From JADJSS01 sp046329815 (GTDB lineage Bacteria; Bacteroidota; Bacteroidia; Chitinophagales; JADIYW01): a stretch of 64,000 bases of DNA. The notes beneath the pieces were generated by a model, which did no database searches, was not told the DNA's origin, and was given only the letters and a program-made list of their open reading frames with translations. How positions within the stretch are numbered: position 1 is the first letter of the stretch; each line of letters starts with the position of its first letter. The position numbers were made by a program, and so were the translations under genes. The stretch covers positions 1,302,001-1,366,000 of the forward strand of contig JAXLTY010000001.1 of NCBI GenBank assembly GCA_046329815.1. The letters are read 5' to 3'. Shown piece by piece: positions 33,268 to 41,606 of the stretch.

Positions 33268-33732
33268 TTATTTTGAAATTATCTGTTTCCAGTTCTCGTC
33301 TGCTTTTATTTTTAAAGCAGCTTCATCTTTATTCCATGATGTCAAAGTATTGGTTAAATATTTATTGTAAAACAAATACAGCTTGCCGTTTGTAATTTTA
33401 AAGGTTTCCGGATCGACCTCCACTTTTTCACCTTTTGCGCCCATAGCATACGCACACCAACCACCATATTGCGGTTCGTATGCCGAAGGTGTTTTTAAAA
33501 ATAAGTCCTTGTTGGATTGTGATGAACAATAGTAAATTATTCCATTGACGTTCACCGCAAAATTTTTATTTCCTTTAACTGCTTTGTGCTGCAAAAAATA
33601 AGCAACCGGATCATAACCATCGATAGCAAGTTTGTTGTTTGTATTATAGTTTTTTACTTGCACGTCATTTGTTTGTGCATGTGTATTTGTTGTCATCAAC
33701 AGCAATAAATAAGAGAAAAGAATTTTATACAT
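33268..33732 (-). CDS. exported YHS-domain protein
   Basis: The protein has 154 residues. Signal peptide (about 1-19, ending THAQ), then a YHS domain: AIDGYDPVAYF, an F-A-V-N-V-N-G-I-I-Y-Y-C strand, and YGGWCAYAMGAKG. YHS domains bind metals; this exported form is common in Bacteroidota and proteobacteria and is presumed periplasmic. It lies between the barrel and DoxX genes in the operon. Confidence 0.88.
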   Translation of the reverse strand: MYKILFSYLLLLMTTNTHAQTNDVQVKNYNTNNKLAIDGYDPVAYFLQHKAVKGNKNFAVNVNGIIYYCSSQSNKDLFLKTPSAYEPQYGGWCAYAMGAKGEKVEVDPETFKITNGKLYLFYNKYLTNTLTSWNKDEAALKIKADENWKQIISK

Positions 33733-33780
33733 ACTACTTTTTATGTTTATACGAATGGGTTTTTATTTCCTTACAACGAA

Positions 33781-34743
33781 CTAAAAATTAAAATGATATT
33801 CTAATGCAACAGCGACTTTACGCGTTAAACCATCTGGACGTACTTTTCGATACACCAAAGGCGTTCCTGCTGACAATTCTAAATTGTGATGTTTGCTTAT
33901 TTGGTAAGTGATATTCAAAGCAGCATTCAAAGTATAACCTTGCGAACCGGAAATCTTTTGTTTTTGATTCAGCATATTAACGTATGTGTCTTGTCCAAGA
34001 TGAACAATATTCAACATATTTGGCTTGAATAACCATTTGTAGTTTTTGGTATGAAATACATAACCAAAACGGAATAGGAAATCTGGTTTCCGTTTAAATA
34101 AATTCGTACTCGCGAATGAATCTTTTCCGTCATTGAATGTTCGTTGTTCTGTTTCTTTAAAATATGTATTCTTATTGATCTGCGCTGTTGGTATTTGAAA
34201 AGCACTATTAAACTCAAAACCGAAAACCATATAATTTATGCCAACAATAATATCTATTGTTGCCAAACTCGGTTGATAAGCCATCGGCAGCGGATGATTG
34301 TTATTTTTAAAATTTGCGGTAGAAAACGGAATCTTAATACCTGCGACTATATTCAAGTGCTGCTGCAGTTTTGGTTTTTTATCTTTTATCGGAACGGATA
34401 CGTTCGCTGCAATATAAATATCTGAAATGTAGTTCACGTTGGCGATCTTTCCTTTTATGAAAGCTGATGTCAGTTTTGTTTGTAATTCTACCAGTTTGCC
34501 AAGCTTGCGATTATATATCAAAAACGGATTGAAGTTGCTGTTTTTATCTTCGCCTAAACCATAACTGAATCCGATACCAATCGTATTTTTTAATTCTTTG
34601 GTTTCTGAGATTGTATCTTTTTTCTCTATATCAAAATTAGATTTCAAACTGCCTAATGTACAAAAACCCGCATCGCTACAACCTTGCGCGTTTGCAGTAC
34701 TAGCAATAAAAATGATCGCTAAAAATGAAATGGCTTTTTGCAT
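33781..34743 (-). CDS. outer-membrane beta-barrel-like protein
   Basis: The protein has 320 residues. Signal peptide ending STANAQ, then C-S-D-A-G-F-C-T (two cysteines, often seen at the start of this family), then amphipathic strands typical of a barrel and a C-terminal ...VAVALEYHFNF ending in Phe, the outer-membrane insertion signal. Ligand unknown. It starts 3 bases after the DM13 stop and is followed after 48 bases by the YHS gene. Confidence 0.75.
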   Translation of the reverse strand: MQKAISFLAIIFIASTANAQGCSDAGFCTLGSLKSNFDIEKKDTISETKELKNTIGIGFSYGLGEDKNSNFNPFLIYNRKLGKLVELQTKLTSAFIKGKIANVNYISDIYIAANVSVPIKDKKPKLQQHLNIVAGIKIPFSTANFKNNNHPLPMAYQPSLATIDIIVGINYMVFGFEFNSAFQIPTAQINKNTYFKETEQRTFNDGKDSFASTNLFKRKPDFLFRFGYVFHTKNYKWLFKPNMLNIVHLGQDTYVNMLNQKQKISGSQGYTLNAALNITYQISKHHNLELSAGTPLVYRKVRPDGLTRKVAVALEYHFNF

Positions 34744-34746
34744 GAC

Positions 34747-35193
34747 TTATTGTAATTCAGCGTAAGCAAATAAATGATCGTATTGTTTGCAATGCACCAA
34801 CGCATATTTATATACTGCAAAATCAGGCATTGACGGAATATTATAAACTTGTCCGCCGTTTGTAGATTTCAAATCGCCTAAATCGATAAAATTCAACGGT
34901 TGCTGTTCTTTGCTCAGATATACATGCAAAGCAGGTCCGTTATTAATTAAGAAATTGCTGTCTAATACTAAAACATATGAGCTGTCGTATTTACGATAAA
35001 TCTGCGCGCTGCCTTTTGCGTTGCTGCCATAAGGTCCGGTTTGGAAATCAGCAGAAAATCTAAGCACAGCATTGGTGTCCGGTTTTTCGTTTAAGTTAAT
35101 GGTTGGCGTATTTTCCTTCGTACAACTGCCTGCAAATTGCAAAGCAACAAAACCGATAAAAATTAATTGCAGTATATTTTTTACAGAAACCAT
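34747..35193 (-). CDS. DM13-domain lipoprotein
   Basis: The protein has 148 residues with lipobox F-A-G-S-C (Cys about 24). The DM13 domain follows from about 45: FSADFQTGPYGSNAKGSAQIYR, N-G-P-A-L-H-V-Y-L-S, LGDLKSTNGGQVYNIP and a final C-K-Q-Y-D-H-L-F-A-Y-A-E-L. DM13 domains have been proposed to take part in electron transfer. It is probably periplasmic, lipid anchored. It is third in the sigma-led operon. Confidence 0.88.
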   Translation of the reverse strand: MVSVKNILQLIFIGFVALQFAGSCTKENTPTINLNEKPDTNAVLRFSADFQTGPYGSNAKGSAQIYRKYDSSYVLVLDSNFLINNGPALHVYLSKEQQPLNFIDLGDLKSTNGGQVYNIPSMPDFAVYKYALVHCKQYDHLFAYAELQ

Positions 35194-35249
35194 TTTTGAG
35201 CATTTCTATTATATACGATGCCGGAAAAAATAACTTACAGAAAACGTTA

Positions 35250-35525
35250 TTATTTTTCCATCGCTTTATCGAGCGCTTGCTGAAGCGCTGCTTTTTTTGC
35301 TTCGTCTAAATGCAGTGCGGTGAATTCAGATTGATTATTGTGCATGTTTGTCAAATGCTCATGCAGCAAGGTTGATTGTTTATAAAATAAAGAACAAACA
35401 CGGCAAATCAGTAAATGCAGCCACAACTGCAATTTTTCTTTTACGGTTACCGCTTGTTCTTGTTTTTTACAAGTCAGCAAGGTAGCTTCTTTACACGTCA
35501 GTAATATGTTGTTCTTTAACGACAT
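35250..35525 (-). CDS. small zinc-finger-type anti-sigma factor
   Basis: The protein has 91 residues from ATG 35525, whose A is also the last base of the sigma stop (TAATG). A longer frame to 35594 lies entirely inside the sigma gene and is rejected. T-C-K-E-A near the start, then a LQLWLHLLICRVCSLF segment with Cys-x-x-Cys, matches the small HC2-like soluble anti-sigma proteins coupled to ECF genes in Bacteroidota; the HxxxCxxC zinc site is HLLICRVC. Translational coupling to the sigma gene supports this. Confidence 0.75.
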   Translation of the reverse strand: MSLKNNILLTCKEATLLTCKKQEQAVTVKEKLQLWLHLLICRVCSLFYKQSTLLHEHLTNMHNNQSEFTALHLDEAKKAALQQALDKAMEK

Positions 35526-36085
35526 TATTTTAAAAACCAATTTTTTTCCAGACATTCGCGCAGTTGTAATTTCGCGCGATGTATAATTACCCAATAATTA
35601 GACGATGTGATACCAACTTCCTTACAGATGGTTTCCGTGGCTTCGTCATCGATATATTTCAAAGAAAAAACCGTTGCTAATTTCTCTGGCATTTTCTTCA
35701 TACATTCCATCAGCGCTGTATTGAACTCGTTTGATTCTATTGATTGTTCCGCACTGTTCCATTCTTTCGGCTGTTTGGTTTCAAACCAATGAAACGCAGT
35801 GTCAGAATTAAAAAAATCATTGTTGGTATTGTTATCGATCGAATCTGTTTGCTGTGTTTGCTTATTTAAACGGCTTCTGTAATGATCGATTATCTTATTT
35901 TTAAGAATTGCTGTCAGCCATGTTCTTTCACTTGCTGTTCCATTGTAGGTGTCTCGTGATTTTAGTGCTGAAATGAATGTTTCCTGTACCAGGTCTTCAG
36001 CCAATTCTCTGTTTCTCACTCTAAAAAAAGCGTGATTCAACAGGTAATCGCCATACGCAGAAATCCAGTTTTTAGGATCAAGCAT
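35525..36085 (-). CDS. ECF-type sigma-70 family RNA polymerase sigma factor
   Basis: The protein has 186 residues with sigma region 2 (A-E-D-L-V-Q-E-T-F-I-S-A-L) and region 4 (M-P-E-K-L-A-T-V-F-S-L-K-Y-I-D-D-E-A-T-E) with a helix-turn-helix (ICKEVGITSSNYWVIIHRAK). It recruits RNA polymerase to a stress-type promoter. It heads a chain of nine genes on the minus strand down to 30619 with gaps of no more than 56 bases and several overlaps, so it probably drives its own operon, held back by the small partner next to it. Confidence 0.92.
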   Translation of the reverse strand: MLDPKNWISAYGDYLLNHAFFRVRNRELAEDLVQETFISALKSRDTYNGTASERTWLTAILKNKIIDHYRSRLNKQTQQTDSIDNNTNNDFFNSDTAFHWFETKQPKEWNSAEQSIESNEFNTALMECMKKMPEKLATVFSLKYIDDEATETICKEVGITSSNYWVIIHRAKLQLRECLEKNWFLK

Positions 36086-36226
36086 TTCTCTTTTTAAATT
36101 TTATTCCGGCGCATACATATTATATGCAACGCATAAATGTAAACTCTTTTTCAGTTAAAAAACTGTTTCGGCGTGTTCTTTTTTGCATCAGTGTTAAACT
36201 TTTAATCAAATACATGGTTAATTACT

Positions 36227-36234
36227 TAACTTTG
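36227..36234 (+). promoter_or_regulatory. -7 box next to a TTG start
   Basis: TAACTTTG ends 5 bases before TTG 36240. The upstream element is less clear (TTTA at 36201-36204, 22 bases away). Transcription would start at about the TTG codon. Confidence 0.6.
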
Positions 36235-36239
36235 TATAG

Positions 36240-37277
36240 TTGAAAAATCTAGAAAAAACATCCGATCCCGATCCAACGGCTGCTGAACGCAAGCACGATC
36301 ATATTCAATTAGCTTTCCAATCACAGGTAGAAAGTTTAGCTATCGATAAACGGTTTTCTTACGAACCTATGTTGTCCGCGCATCCGAAGAAAACAACTGC
36401 CAGCATTTCTTTTTTAGGCAAAAATATTCAAACACCAATTTGGGTTTCCAGCATGACCGGCGGCACGGAAAAAGCGTTTACCATCAATTCTAATTTAGCG
36501 CGCGCGTGCAACGAGTTTAAAATGGGAATGGGTTTGGGTTCGTGTCGCAGCATTTTAGAAAGCAATGAGCGTTTACATGATTTTGATTTTCGTAAAATTA
36601 TTGGCGACGATTTGCCTTTTTATGCAAACATCGGCATAGCGCAACTGGAAATTTTACTGAACGAAAATAAATTGTTTTTGATTGATAATCTGATCGATAA
36701 ATTATCAGTTGATGGCATTATTATTCATATCAATCCGCTACAGGAATGGCTGCAACCGGAAGGCGACAAGATCAAAGAAGTTCCGATCATTACGATTCAG
36801 AAATTTTTAGAAAAGACGAAACAGAAAGTGATCATCAAAGAAGTTGGACAAGGTTTTGGTAAGGAAAGTTTGCGTGCGTTAGTACAATTACCAATTGAAG
36901 CGATTGAGTTTGCGGCACATGGTGGCACCAATTTTTCTAAATTAGAATTATTACGAACTAGTGAAACGAATCAGCAAATTTTTAATGAAATTTCACACAT
37001 CGGACACAGTGCCGAAGAAATGGTAACGTTTATTAATGAACTGAAAACAGAATTAGGCAATAACTTTGCGTGCAAACAATTCATCATTTCCGGCGGTGTG
37101 AAAACCTTTTTAGATGGTTATTACTTAATGGAAAAACTGGATGCAACTGCGATTTACGGGCAAGCATCTACTTTATTGAAATATGCGGAACAATCGTATG
37201 AAGTATTGCAGCAATTTTTACAAAATCAAATTGATGGATTGCAATTGGCAAAAGCATTTTTTAAAGTAAATAAATAA
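36240..37277 (+). CDS. fni: type 2 isopentenyl-diphosphate delta-isomerase
   Basis: The protein has 345 residues. R-K-x-D-H-I at 17-22 is the conserved N-terminal substrate motif; the FMN barrel follows with SSMTGGT, G-L-G-S-C-R, VSAH-like AAHGGTNF and ISGGVKTF. It interconverts IPP and DMAPP with reduced FMN, at the end of the mevalonate route. Because RKHDH must be included, and no ATG or GTG lies upstream of it in frame, TTG 36240 is the only sensible start; it directly follows a -7 box. HMG-CoA reductase is the next gene on the strand. Confidence 0.93.
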   Translation: MKNLEKTSDPDPTAAERKHDHIQLAFQSQVESLAIDKRFSYEPMLSAHPKKTTASISFLGKNIQTPIWVSSMTGGTEKAFTINSNLARACNEFKMGMGLGSCRSILESNERLHDFDFRKIIGDDLPFYANIGIAQLEILLNENKLFLIDNLIDKLSVDGIIIHINPLQEWLQPEGDKIKEVPIITIQKFLEKTKQKVIIKEVGQGFGKESLRALVQLPIEAIEFAAHGGTNFSKLELLRTSETNQQIFNEISHIGHSAEEMVTFINELKTELGNNFACKQFIISGGVKTFLDGYYLMEKLDATAIYGQASTLLKYAEQSYEVLQQFLQNQIDGLQLAKAFFKVNK

Positions 37278-37280
37278 AAA

Positions 37281-37344
37281 TATCACAGAGAACACTAAGA
37301 AAAAACAGAGTTATAATATAAAAATCTCCGTGAACTCTGTGATA
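37281..37344. repeat. CACAGAG-type palindromic intergenic repeat
   Basis: TATCACAGAG (37281-37290) is the perfect complement of CTCTGTGATA (37335-37344). Between them are AACACTAAGAAAAAACAGAG and CTCCGTGAA. It belongs to the same family as 13513-13588 and separates fni from the reductase gene. Confidence 0.75.
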
Positions 37345-37358
37345 CAAAAAATACACAC

Positions 37359-38681
37359 ATGAAAAAAATAGAAGGTTACTCCAAATTGACTAAAGAACAA
37401 AAAATTGACTGGTTGGTTGATACCTATTTCAACAACGATGAAAATGTAAAAGATGAACTAACCAGTTATTGGCACAATGATGCAAAAACGCAGCAAACTT
37501 TTGATGAATTTGCAGAAAACACATTAACCAATATGTATATACCTTTTGGTATTGCGCCCAATTTTCTAATCAATAATAAACTGTATAGTTTACCAATGGC
37601 TATTGAAGAAAGTTCGGTGGTGGCAGCGATGTCGAAAGCAGCAAAATACTGGTTAGACAGAGGCGGTTTCAAAACAGAAATTTTAGGCACGACAAAGATC
37701 GGACAAGTGCATTTTAAATACGATGGCGATCATCAAAAATTAAAAGCGCTTTTTCCGGAAATAAAAAATGAACTGATTGAAAACGGAAAATACATTACCA
37801 TCAATATGGATGCGCGTGGCGGCGGTGTGTTAGATGTTGAGCTGATCGATATGACGGAATTTGAAACGAATTATTTTCAGTTAAAAGTTTCGTTTGAAAC
37901 CTGCGATTCCATGGGTGCGAATTTCATCAACACGGTTCTGGAAGAATATGCAAATACATTGAAAGATATTGTTGCACGCAATGAAATTTTAGATGGCAAA
38001 GTGTATATTATTATGTCTATTGTTTCGAACTATACGCCAAACTGTGTGGCACGTGCGTGGGTCGAATGTAAAGTAGAAGAACTCGGCAGTTTTGGACAAA
38101 TTTCCGCACAGGAATTCGCAGAAAAAATGCGAACGGCTGTGCGCATTGCAGAAGTTGATCCGCATCGTGCAACGACACATAACAAAGGAATTTACAATGG
38201 TGTTGATGCTGTTATTATTGCAACCGGAAATGATTTCCGCGCAGTGGAAGCGTGTGGCCACACATACGCAGCACGCAATGGAAGATATGCGAGCTTGACA
38301 CATTGTTCTGTAGAAAATGGCATGTTCAAATTCTGGATCGACTTACCGTTAGCAGTAGGAACTATTGGTGGTTTGACGCAATTGCATCCGTTGGTGAAAC
38401 GCAGTTTGCAGATCTTAGAAAATCCAAATGCAAAAGAATTGATGCAGATTTGTGCAGTCGCAGGTTTGGCGCAAAACTTTGCTGCGTTGCAAGCCATGAC
38501 CACCGTTGGCATTCAGCAAGGACACATGAAAATGCATTTACTGAATATCTTAAATCATTTAGAAGCGAATGATGAAGAAAAGAAATATGCACTGGAATAT
38601 TTCAAAGATAAGATCGTTTCGTTTACTACAACAAGAGTGATGCTGGAGCAATACCGAAGCGCGAAGAAAGAAGTGAAATAG
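37359..38681 (+). CDS. mvaA: class II hydroxymethylglutaryl-CoA reductase
   Basis: The protein has 440 residues, the size of the class II (bacterial) enzyme. Catalytic residues match: E83 in A-I-E-E-S-S-V-V, K276 in H-N-K-G-I-Y-N-G, D292 in A-T-G-N-D and H389 in Q-G-H-M-K-M-H. DARGGG and the F-E-T-C-D-S-M-G-A-N loop complete the active site. It interconverts HMG-CoA and mevalonate in the cytoplasm. The biosynthetic direction is inferred from the neighbouring isomerase and GHMP kinase. The stop is 2 bases before a small membrane gene. Confidence 0.95.
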   Translation: MKKIEGYSKLTKEQKIDWLVDTYFNNDENVKDELTSYWHNDAKTQQTFDEFAENTLTNMYIPFGIAPNFLINNKLYSLPMAIEESSVVAAMSKAAKYWLDRGGFKTEILGTTKIGQVHFKYDGDHQKLKALFPEIKNELIENGKYITINMDARGGGVLDVELIDMTEFETNYFQLKVSFETCDSMGANFINTVLEEYANTLKDIVARNEILDGKVYIIMSIVSNYTPNCVARAWVECKVEELGSFGQISAQEFAEKMRTAVRIAEVDPHRATTHNKGIYNGVDAVIIATGNDFRAVEACGHTYAARNGRYASLTHCSVENGMFKFWIDLPLAVGTIGGLTQLHPLVKRSLQILENPNAKELMQICAVAGLAQNFAALQAMTTVGIQQGHMKMHLLNILNHLEANDEEKKYALEYFKDKIVSFTTTRVMLEQYRSAKKEVK

Positions 38682-38683
38682 AA

Positions 38684-38959
38684 ATGTTGAACAGCGTTTT
38701 TACGATATTATTCTCAATATTTACTGTCTCTTGGATTATTAAAATTATCTGCTTACTTCCTTTTGATTACAGTGAGATTGTACAAAGCAATTATTTTTGG
38801 TATTCACTGTTATTTATGTTCTTTTCATGTATTTTTAGTTTAGTTGCATTGATGTACATTTTCTTCAGAAAGAAATATCATTATTTAATTATTTTAGGAT
38901 TCAACTTCTTTCTTTTTGTTCTTGAATGCGGAAGCATAATTGGATACAACCAAATATAG
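38684..38959 (+). CDS. small membrane protein of unknown function
   Basis: The protein has 91 residues, almost wholly hydrophobic, with probably three helices (about 1-22, 34-60, 66-90). No motif is recognised. It begins 2 bases after the HMG-CoA reductase stop and ends 15 bases before the GHMP kinase, so it is translated within the isoprenoid operon. It is much richer in A+T than both neighbours, which suggests later arrival. A role in isoprenoid metabolism cannot be claimed. Confidence 0.6.
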   Translation: MLNSVFTILFSIFTVSWIIKIICLLPFDYSEIVQSNYFWYSLLFMFFSCIFSLVALMYIFFRKKYHYLIILGFNFFLFVLECGSIIGYNQI

Positions 38960-38974
38960 ATAATACTTAAAAAA

Positions 38975-39889
38975 ATGACACAAACTTTTCACGCCAACGG
39001 CAAACTCTTAATCACTGGTGAATATTTCATCTTAGATGGTGCTGTTGCTTTGGCATTGCCGACAAAATTTGGTCAGTCATTAACGGTTGATTCTTCGACA
39101 AGCTCAGAAAGACAAGAAGAAAAAGGTATTTACTGGAAAAGCATTAATAGTAATAATGCGGTTTGGTTCGAATCCAAATTTTGTGAATCATTAGAAATCA
39201 TTTCTACAACTGATAATGATATTGCTTCGACACTTCAAAAGATTTTACAAAACTGCATACTGCATACTTACGACTGCATACTTACAACTAAACTCGACTT
39301 TCCTCAAAATTGGGGACTTGGTTCTTCTTCTACTTTAATTAGTTTATTATCTCAATGGAGAAATATTGATCCATACGATTTACTCGCAAAAACATTTGGT
39401 GGCAGCGGTTATGATATTGCCTGTGCTACAGCAAAAAGTGCTATTACTTATCAACTCACGACTCATGACTCACGACTCATGACTGAAATAAACTTTAATC
39501 CTTCATTCAAAGAAAATCTATACTTCGTTCATCTCAATCAAAAACAAAATTCGCGCGAAGGCATTCAGCATTATAAAAATCTAACGATTAATAAAACCGA
39601 ATACATTGAACAAATTTCTGACATCACACAAAAAATCATTCGTGCAAATGATCTCGATGAATTTTGTTATTATATAGATGTTCACGAAAACATCGTTTCC
39701 AATATTTTACAATTACAAAAAGTAAAAGATATTTATTTTCCGGATTTTCCCGGAAGCATCAAATCGCTCGGTGCTTGGGGCGGCGATTTCATTTTGGTTG
39801 CGTCAGACGAAAATCCGTTAACCATAAGTAAGTATTTTATTAATAAAGGGTTTCCTGTAATATTATCTTACAATGAAATGATTTTGTAA
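38975..39889 (+). CDS. GYDIA-family GHMP kinase (mevalonate-kinase-like)
   Basis: The protein has 304 residues. N-G-K-L-L-I-T-G-E-Y is GHMP motif 1, W113-G-L-G-S-S-S-T120 is the ATP loop, G-G-S-G-Y-D-I-A is the family-naming motif, and S-L-G-A-W-G-G-D-F is motif 3. It probably phosphorylates mevalonate or a later intermediate; the exact substrate is not known. Three stretches of the coding sequence (about 39093-39113, 39252-39288 and 39453-39485) are dispersed-repeat DNA read in frame, so some loops are repeat derived. The kinase motifs themselves are intact. Confidence 0.88.
   Translation: MTQTFHANGKLLITGEYFILDGAVALALPTKFGQSLTVDSSTSSERQEEKGIYWKSINSNNAVWFESKFCESLEIISTTDNDIASTLQKILQNCILHTYDCILTTKLDFPQNWGLGSSSTLISLLSQWRNIDPYDLLAKTFGGSGYDIACATAKSAITYQLTTHDSRLMTEINFNPSFKENLYFVHLNQKQNSREGIQHYKNLTINKTEYIEQISDITQKIIRANDLDEFCYYIDVHENIVSNILQLQKVKDIYFPDFPGSIKSLGAWGGDFILVASDENPLTISKYFINKGFPVILSYNEMIL
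39093..39113. repeat. CTTCGACAAGCTC repeat inside the GHMP kinase gene
   Basis: CTTCGACAAGCTCAGAAAGAC, a form of the palindromic CTTCGACAAGCTC...GAC intergenic repeat (decayed copy at 20598-20620). Here it is translated as part of S-S-T-S-S-E-R-Q. Confidence 0.6.
39252..39288. repeat. tandem ACTGCATACT(TAC) units inside the GHMP kinase gene
   Basis: ACTGCATAC, TGCATACTTACG and ACTGCATACTTACAACT follow each other. They encode the non-conserved loop just before the conserved L-D-F-P-Q-N-W-G-L-G. Confidence 0.65.
39455..39482. repeat. perfect 14-bp tandem repeat inside the GHMP kinase gene
   Basis: CTCACGACTCATGA occurs twice in a row (39455-39468, 39469-39482). Because 14 is not a multiple of 3, the first unit reads L-T-T-H-D and the second reads S-R-L-M-T. 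CTCACGACTC also occurs (inverted) at 20569-20578. Confidence 0.85.
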
Positions 39890-39981
39890 ATCTCACGTTT
39901 TCTTTTTTTGCACACGTTTAATTTAGTAAATTACGCGGCTGATTTTTTAGCTGAACACAAAACGATTGGTACACATTTTGT

Positions 39982-41532
39982 ATGAATGATAGGCAACACG
40001 AACAAATGAAGATTGTAGGAATTAAAGAACGCGCCGATAACGGACGCAAATTATATCCTTATCAGGAACAATATATCAAACGCATTTTCGAGCGTTTAAT
40101 GGAAAACGAACGACGCGATAATATCGTTTTTCAGTTGCCAACCGGTGGCGGCAAAACCGTTATATTTTCTGAGATTTCCAGAAAATACATTGAAGAAAAT
40201 CAGAAAAAAATTCTCATTCTTACACATCGCATTGAGTTACTAAAGCAAACTTCGCAGGCGTTGGAAGATGCTGGTATTCATTGTAAGTTAATTACCAGCG
40301 AAGTGGATGATATTGAAGATCAGGATCAGTATTTGTGTTTTTTAGCGATGGTGGAAACACTGAATAATCGCTTGAAAGACGATGAAGAATATCTAAAAGA
40401 TATTGACTTAGTGATTGTCGATGAAGCGCATTATAATTCATTCCGAAAAATATTTCATTACTTCAGAAACGCCATTATACTTGGTGTTACAGCAACGCCG
40501 TTGAGTTCTAATCAAACATTGCCATTGCGACAAAATTATAAGCAACTGATCATCGGTGATTCTATAAAAGAACTGATAGAAAGCGGTTTTTTGAGTGATG
40601 CAACAACTTATACATACGATGTACATCTTGGTGGTTTGAAGATTGGTATCGATGGTGATTACACCGTGAATTCATTAGACAGAATTTACATGCACTTTGA
40701 TATGCATGAGAAATTGCTGCGTGCGTATAAAGAAAAAGCAGTTGGTAAAAAAACATTGATTTTCAATAGTTCTGTCGCGACTTCAAAATCGGTAGAAAAA
40801 TTTTTTAACGATCAAGGTGTTCCGATAAAACACTTGGATAGTACAAGCAACAAGCAAGACAGGAAAGATGTGTTGCAGTGGCTGAAAGACACGCCTGACG
40901 CGATCGTTACATCGGTTGGAATTCTAACCACCGGTTTTGATGAGCCAACTGTTGAATGTATTATTTTAAATCGCGCAACACGTTCGTTGACGTTGTATCA
41001 TCAGATGATTGGACGCGGTAGTCGTCGATTGCCGAATAAAAATCATTTTACGGTAATTGATTTAGGAAACAACGCGCGCCGCTTGGGTTTGTGGCAAGAT
41101 TATATCGATTGGCGTGATGTATTTATCAATCCTGAAAAATTCTTAGAACATTTGTATGAACGCGAAATGCAAATGGAAAAAGGTCTGATCTATGATTTGC
41201 CGGATACCGTGAAAGCGTATTTTCCGAATACAACAGACTTTGATTTCGACATGGAAAAAGTATATTATTCGCTATACAATAAAGGCAAGAAAACATTGGA
41301 AGCGATTGATATTTCTGTTGATAATCATTTTGAAAGAATAAAAAATAATACAACCAATTATTTAGACGCGTTGCCATTAATTAATATCTTGCAAGATGAA
41401 ATTCAATATCGATTGAATGTGTATATTTCCTGCTTAAGTAAAGCCACGAAAAATTATTTCAACTACATGCTGGAAAGCTATAACGAAAAACTACACGCGA
41501 AACTAAAAGGCGCGTTGCCGTTTAGCGATTAA
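39982..41532 (+). CDS. SF2 DEAD/DEAH-box helicase (RadD-like)
   Basis: The protein has 516 residues. P-T-G-G-G-K58-T59 (Walker A), D147-E-A-H150, T-A-T-P and Q-M-I-G-R-G-S-R (about 339-347) mark both RecA-like lobes. The arrangement, with a short N-terminus Y-P-Y-Q-E-Q-Y and a C-terminal extension of about 150 residues, resembles the RadD/type III restriction helicase group. It is probably a DNA or RNA-DNA translocase in repair. It is monocistronic with a strong terminator after it. M9 (40006) is an alternative start. Confidence 0.82.
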   Translation: MNDRQHEQMKIVGIKERADNGRKLYPYQEQYIKRIFERLMENERRDNIVFQLPTGGGKTVIFSEISRKYIEENQKKILILTHRIELLKQTSQALEDAGIHCKLITSEVDDIEDQDQYLCFLAMVETLNNRLKDDEEYLKDIDLVIVDEAHYNSFRKIFHYFRNAIILGVTATPLSSNQTLPLRQNYKQLIIGDSIKELIESGFLSDATTYTYDVHLGGLKIGIDGDYTVNSLDRIYMHFDMHEKLLRAYKEKAVGKKTLIFNSSVATSKSVEKFFNDQGVPIKHLDSTSNKQDRKDVLQWLKDTPDAIVTSVGILTTGFDEPTVECIILNRATRSLTLYHQMIGRGSRRLPNKNHFTVIDLGNNARRLGLWQDYIDWRDVFINPEKFLEHLYEREMQMEKGLIYDLPDTVKAYFPNTTDFDFDMEKVYYSLYNKGKKTLEAIDISVDNHFERIKNNTTNYLDALPLINILQDEIQYRLNVYISCLSKATKNYFNYMLESYNEKLHAKLKGALPFSD

Positions 41533-41556
41533 GTTTTTTATACAACTCTTATAATT

Positions 41557-41594
41557 AAAAAGAGGCGTTTCAATAAATCGAAACGCCTCTTTTT
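41557..41594. terminator. bidirectional terminator
   Basis: AAAAAGAGGCGTTTC (41557-41571) pairs perfectly with GAAACGCCTCTTTTT (41580-41594) over 8 bases, between the convergent helicase and permease genes. Confidence 0.92.
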
Positions 41595-41606
41595 AAATCT
41601 TATTTT

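Noticed and set aside
35526..35594. Longer start of the anti-sigma gene
   Set aside because: It lies wholly inside the sigma gene; the TAATG overlap at 35523-35527 is the normal coupled start.
39455..39482. Tandem repeat as a CRISPR or phase-variation tract
   Set aside because: Only two 14-bp units, no spacers and no cas genes; the unit number is too small to support slippage switching.
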